The position numbers and the translations under genes are program-made. Under the pieces are notes generated by a model that was given only the letters and a program-made list of their open reading frames with translations, was not told where the DNA came from and searched no databases. From NCBI RefSeq assembly GCF_047948215.1, contig NC_134455.1, positions 293,648,647 through 293,712,646 on the forward strand: a stretch of 64,000 nt of DNA, in the 5' to 3' direction. Shown here piece by piece: positions 59,549 to 64,000 of this stretch; position 1 is the first letter of the stretch, and every line of letters begins with the position of its first letter. This DNA comes from Lycorma delicatula (taxonomy: Eukaryota; Arthropoda; Insecta; Hemiptera; Fulgoridae).

Positions 59549-60915
59549 ACGTAGCAACATAAAACCGCTGCAGAATCGGTAGGTTATGTTGAACTGAAAT
59601 TTTATGAATGATACAGATAAATTAAATAAGAAAAAAAATAAAATGTAATTTAAATGTTGCATTTATTTACCTTATTCTTACAAAAGCTGTTCAAAATGAC
59701 CATCCACTTCACCATCAGTCGATGCACTTTTGTGCTCGACTGATCATACTGAGTCGTCTGACGCAAAAACGTTGTCAATTGCGTTTATTTCTCATTGAAT
59801 GTTCACCTTCAGTTTATCAATATTGTGGGGATTAAATGCATAAACTCTCTCCTTTAAGTAGCCTCAAAGGAAAAAATCGCAAGTGGAAAACTCTGGGGAA
59901 CATGGAATCCACCATCCTCTGCTGACAGCTCGTTCATTTGTAAAAGTTGCATGAACCCGATTCACTGAAACATTTGATGTGTGACATGTTGCTCCGTCTT
60001 GTTGGAAGAAGCTGTATTATCTTTCATTATCAGTTAATTGTGCATAGAATTCTTCAAAAATTGTGAGGTAAACTTGTGTATTGACAATCCAGTCAAAAAA
60101 TAATGGTTGTACTATATGATTGATGACCAGTACGGCACACTAAACACTAATTTTTTCATCGTGAAGTGGATGCTCGAATATCTCATGAGGATTCTTCACC
60201 ATCCAATACCTGATGTTCTGCGAATTAACATGGCTAGATAAATGAAATCATGCCTCATCTGACATGAAATACAACATCGGGTCTATCTGTCCACCAACAA
60301 TGTTTTTGAGAAGCCAGTTGCAATAATCAAGTATTTTGGTTTGTCTGTCTCTGTCAGTTGTAACATGGTATCATTTTAATTTTAATTCATCAAGAATTTT
60401 ACGACAAAATGTGTATTTAACAAGGAATTTTTGGGATAACTTACATAGTAATTTTTTTGGACTGGCAGTAATTCTCCTTTCAATATTGGCAATAAATAGC
60501 CTGTGGAGTCCTAACAGATGGTCGTCTATTTCATTTTGTATTTGAAACCAAACCTGCTGTATGCCATTTGTTAATTAAATTGTGTATGCTACTCTTCGCT
60601 GAGATACAGGCATTAGAAAATTTTTCTACGAATATTTGAGCAATTCTTCAAATGATCCAGAACAAATATAGACCTCAACTATAGTTATCTTATTCTGGAT
60701 TGAATAAGGCATATTACACAAACACAACTACACTCATAATACTGCACTGCAACAAAACATATATGGCACTGACACGTAACCACCTGACAAACAGCAGCAA
60801 CAATCAGTAGTAACATATGCATCCACTAGTCACGCTAGTTGTGTTAAAGTCTTTCATAAATAGTGTTGGGTAGTGGTTTCATTATGGGTTCAGTTTTATG
60901 TTGCTCACTCTGTAT
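59549..60915 (-). mobile_element. Tc1/mariner-type DDE transposon relic in the MTHFD2 intron
   Basis: The ends share an inverted tagcaacataaaac / gttttatgttgctc motif (59551 and 60890). On the minus strand, text near 59900-59780 reads PQSFPLAIF in one frame and STCDFFL-GYLKERVYAFNPH in another, followed by NIDKLKVNIQ-EINAIDNVF. This is the DL-STCDFFLWGYLKERVY box and downstream helix typical of insect DDE transposases. Upstream minus-strand text includes a decayed DGATCHTSNVS-like block near 59985 and DEAWFHLSSHVNSQNIRYWM-like text near 60240-60190 in broken frames. It is inactive. Its 1.37 kb size is near full length for the group. It was inserted in the last intron of the host gene, same transcriptional direction. 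Confidence 0.75.
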
Positions 60916-61543
60916 AAGGCTAATGATTTATGTTAGAGAATAACACAGTTACTCAATTTTTCTTCATAAATTGAATAATTAATTGAGTGATTTTTTCTGA
61001 TTTTCAAGTCTTAAAAATAACATTACTAAAAAAAAAAGAGTGCATTCTTATAAATGCCAGGTTACGTCCTTTCTACTCCAGTTGCTCATCAGCCATAAAT
61101 AGATTCTTTAGCTAGGAATATTATCATACATGTCTCTCAGTTTACATTCAACAGAGAATTATTTTATTTATTACACAGAAAGTTTTTTTATTGTATTTTT
61201 ATATATTACACACTAAATGTGATAAGATTCTTGTAAATCCCATAGCAATTAAACAGAACTGAAATTACAGTTTTAAAATTCTTGTGAGTTTTTAACTTCC
61301 ATAAGTGACAACATTTATTTTCTCTAAGTAGACATTTTATATTTTTTTTTTTTTTTTTAGAACAGAAATTCTGACTAGGCTACAGAATAGTAACGTAATA
61401 AAACTATTTCTCTATCTGAGATTATGTGGAAGATAAATATAATGTTTATATAAAAATATGAAACTGATTAAAATAAAGAAAAATAATAAATTTAGAAGAA
61501 GAGTAAAGTTAAAATATATAGTTAAATATTCATATAAATATAC
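60916..61543 (-). other. Intron of the MTHFD2-type gene
   Basis: AT-rich, T run near 61340. Ends at the minus-strand donor gaag|gtatat (61544/61543). Confidence 0.5.
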
Positions 61544-61669
61544 CTTCAAAGTCAACATCGCCAACTAATGAGGATTTCCCTGTGTCTTTGTTAAAAATTT
61601 TTGTAATACCAACATCAATAATGCAAGCTCCTTCTTTCACCATATCAGCACAAATTAAATTAGGAACAC
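61544..61669 (-). CDS. Nmdmc: MTHFD2-type methylenetetrahydrofolate dehydrogenase/cyclohydrolase, penultimate exon
   Basis: On the minus strand, tgtaattttag precedes and gaag|gtatat follows this 126-bp exon (2 + 41 x 3 + 1), whose phases match the terminal exon at 59051. It encodes [20 protein letters not shown], then [20 protein letters not shown] and FE. This matches the (A)GIPNLITADMIKEGA.VIDVGINRV...[10 protein letters not shown] region of mitochondrial MTHFD2, part of the cofactor-binding domain. The VGDVDFEG ending is of MTHFD2 type; cytosolic MTHFD1 has VGDVAYDE. The preceding exons, with the catalytic Lys and Tyr-X3-Lys region, are not seen within 61670-64000, so this gene is truncated by the window or has a long intron. 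Confidence 0.92.
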
Positions 61670-63759
61670 CTAAAATTACAAAATAATGACAGCAAAACAA
61701 TAATAATAATTTATTAATTCAAAAAGCATGAAAAAAGTATGACTTCTTTTTAAGGAGAAAAGAAATCTATTCATTTTTAATATACATTACAGAATCAGAA
61801 TAAAAATTACTAAAACTTAAAAATTATTAATATTGAATGTTACAATTTATGGCAAATACTATGACAATTGGAAAGCCAAAAATTATGAAGTTAGGTTTTT
61901 TAAATAAGATATTAATGAGGCTAATGAAAATCAAATTTATTAATTTAGAAATTATCATGTTTTAAAGATAAGTTCGAGAAGAGAGTTTGAGAACATATCT
62001 TGAAAAAAGTAAATAACACTAGTGGGGAGATCACAGATACGGTAACCCGTGAATAACGAGCTCGCTTGAAACGAGTCAAATTCAGGGATTTGTTTGGTTT
62101 TCTATCTCATTAATGATAAATTAACTTGCTTTTAGCGAGGTATCGACGCATCATAAATTTGGTTTTTTTAAAATTTTTTTAAATACTGTAATTCAAAAGA
62201 AAAAAGTTAAATAACCAAATAATCTCATCGCAAGAGAAATTCTTCATTTATGATTTATACGTAAAGATGTGACATTTTATCTTAGGCTTGGTCAGGTCAG
62301 GTCTGCAGGGTGAACAAAAGGTTTTCCGTTATAGTAGGTTTTTCATTACAGGATGTTGTACAGTACAAGTTCCATAGCAGTATTACAAAGGCTGATAGTT
62401 ATTTTAATTACTCGAGTTTTTCTGTTTGCAAATTACAGGAAAGACTGAAGCCAAACAATGATCCGTCATATTTCTTAAAATTCTATTTTAGAAAGGAATT
62501 TTTGATAACTAATGAATCATACTGCTATTAATTTAACTTTAACTTTTTTAAAAAATTTTGTCCGTCGACGTATTAAGGAATCCGTATAACAAAATAATTT
62601 GTAATAAAATAAAATACAAATAAATTCACCAATTTAAATAAGCCAATTCAATTTAATTTAAATTTAGGTCAGAATTTACAATGGTTACAATTCATTAGGT
62701 GGCAAGTTGTTTTTTTAATTAATTTTTAGTTTTGGAAGTTTAGATCACATTTTGCTATGATAATTTATAGAGATGATTCAATTACAGAATTACCTAACAG
62801 TTAGGGTTTATTTAATTAACCATGACAGAACATATTTATGTATTATTTTAAAATGTTAATTTAGATGTGTTTTGTTCATTTTCTGAAGAAATAATAGCGC
62901 ACTGGAAAGCAGTTGTGGATCTGGAAGAACATGGTAATGAAAATGTGATAGAGAATTAAACTAAAAATCTTATTCTATAGCCAGGATGCAATTTAATAAA
63001 ATAGTTATTGACTATCATAAAATTAAATTATTCTGTACTTAAAGACACATTCAGTTAAATACAATTTTAACTGGAGAAAAATGGCTCGTACTAACTATAA
63101 TGATACGCTGATGAATAAATACTATTTTCTTCAAATCCTTATAATCTTTTGACAATACATGTATAAATGCCCCCATTAATTTTTTTTTATATTTTAGCTC
63201 CCAGAAAGAAGAAAGAGAGAAAAAAAAAAGAAAGAATCTAGAAGGAACAATGGGATCTTTCCTGAAAAGAACATGCAGAAAAACCTAGAAGGCGCAGACA
63301 ATGGATATTATTATGCTTGAACAATTAAAAGGAGGGTTGGGTACTGATTCTGCAGGCCAGGAGGTAATAAATACTGCCAGGGACCAGCAGTGACAATTAG
63401 CAGTTTTTCAGTTTGGGTTTGGTGCAGTGTGCAATACAAGCAACAACAGTAAATTTTTGGTAACAATGAGTGAAGGTTTATCAAGAGTATTTAATTGTGG
63501 ACAGTTGTTGAAAACAAGAACCTATTTGATGAGTTATTTGGGAACAGGAGTGACAGCAACAGTATTCTATTCATTCATAAAGTGTAGGATAGTTCTTTTG
63601 TAAACAGTAAAAGTAACTAACACTTGAAGAAAGTAAATTGTATATTTTTCTATTATCTTATTTTTAATTCAATATTAGTTTCTATTAGTAATTACAACGT
63701 TTTTAGTAAATAATAATCATTATGAAATCAATTTTGTTTGTTTTTAATTTGAATTAATG
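61670..63759 (-). other. Upstream intron of the MTHFD2-type gene, no exon seen
   Basis: No minus-strand text resembling the earlier MTHFD2 domains was found. A plus-strand coding-like phrase (SEEIIAHWKAVVDLEEHGNE) near 62885 and an RRRRQW phrase near 63290 may be mobile-element debris. The 73-codon frame at 62310 is not called. Confidence 0.4.
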
Positions 63760-64000
63760 TTTTATACCTTATAAATATATATATAAATGAATGTTTGTTT
63801 GTTTGTCCCATATGTGTTCCTATACCATTCCATCAGATTTCTATGAAACTTTGGTAAGTAGTCGTGTACACACCCATGAATGTTTCTGAATAGTATGGAC
63901 CCGCTAGGTGGCGCTAGTGGTTGAGATATTTGGAAAAATTACATTTATGTTTCAATTTGGCTCATATTCAGAATATATATTAGATATGTGAAAAGAAAAT
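63760..64000. repeat. Dispersed-repeat-like sequence at the window edge
   Basis: A (tgtt)n-like run (gaatgtttgtttgtttgtcc) is followed by ccattccatcagatttctatgaaactttgg. This text style recurs in dispersed insect elements. It is cut by the window end. Confidence 0.4.

Overview
This window looks like AT-rich nuclear DNA from an insect with a large, transposon-rich genome. The evidence is introns of several to 18 kb, a mitochondrial-type MTHFD2 (Nmdmc) gene, R1-clade and RTE-like LINEs, a Penelope-like element, many Tc1/mariner-type relics, a piggyBac relic and tRNA-derived SINEs. Hemiptera is my guess, from the general look of the repeats. Nothing in the sequence fixes the order. There is no bacterial gene organisation, operon, CRISPR array or intact tRNA/rRNA gene.

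Two host genes are visible. (1) A plus-strand gene spans about 4.3-36.2 kb. Its exons at 4311-4385, 8105-9580, about 27353-27500, 29295-29459 and 36071-36178 have mostly canonical splice sites and compatible reading phases. The large central exon encodes about 18 Cys-Gly-Cys units, mostly of the form CGCAQPQKKVKED. The protein is not one I recognise. It begins left of the window or in an unseen exon, and one exon seems to be missing between 9580 and 27353. (2) The last two exons of a minus-strand methylenetetrahydrofolate dehydrogenase/cyclohydrolase (MTHFD2/Nmdmc type) lie at 61544-61669 and 59051-59196. The 5' part lies beyond the right edge or was not found.

The rest is mostly mobile DNA. 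From left to right: a SINE and a LINE RNase H relic (0.2-1.8 kb); a DNA transposon with terminal inverted repeats of about 350 bp (4.8-6.75 kb); an RTE-like LINE relic (11.1-12.0 kb); a 1.17-kb (CA)n/CTTA array (16.3-17.5 kb); two DDE transposase relics (18.1-18.5 and 20.4-20.8 kb); a degraded protein-coding repeat, 'family A' (24.7-26.1 kb); an RTE-like LINE with a SINE inside it (30.5-33.5 kb); a Penelope-like relic (34.6-35.3 kb); and a mariner (37.3-38.25 kb).

The region 40.9-56.0 kb is a dense nest of elements. It holds a nearly full R1-clade LINE with gag, endonuclease, RT and zinc finger. That LINE's ORF runs into a second copy of family A. After it come a RAG1/Transib-reminiscent 'family B' transposase relic, a second R1-clade LINE, a Tc1/mariner-type element and an internally deleted piggyBac-like element. 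A further SINE (57.3 kb), a SINE-like relic (59.3 kb) and another DDE element (59.5-60.9 kb) lie in or near the MTHFD2 gene.
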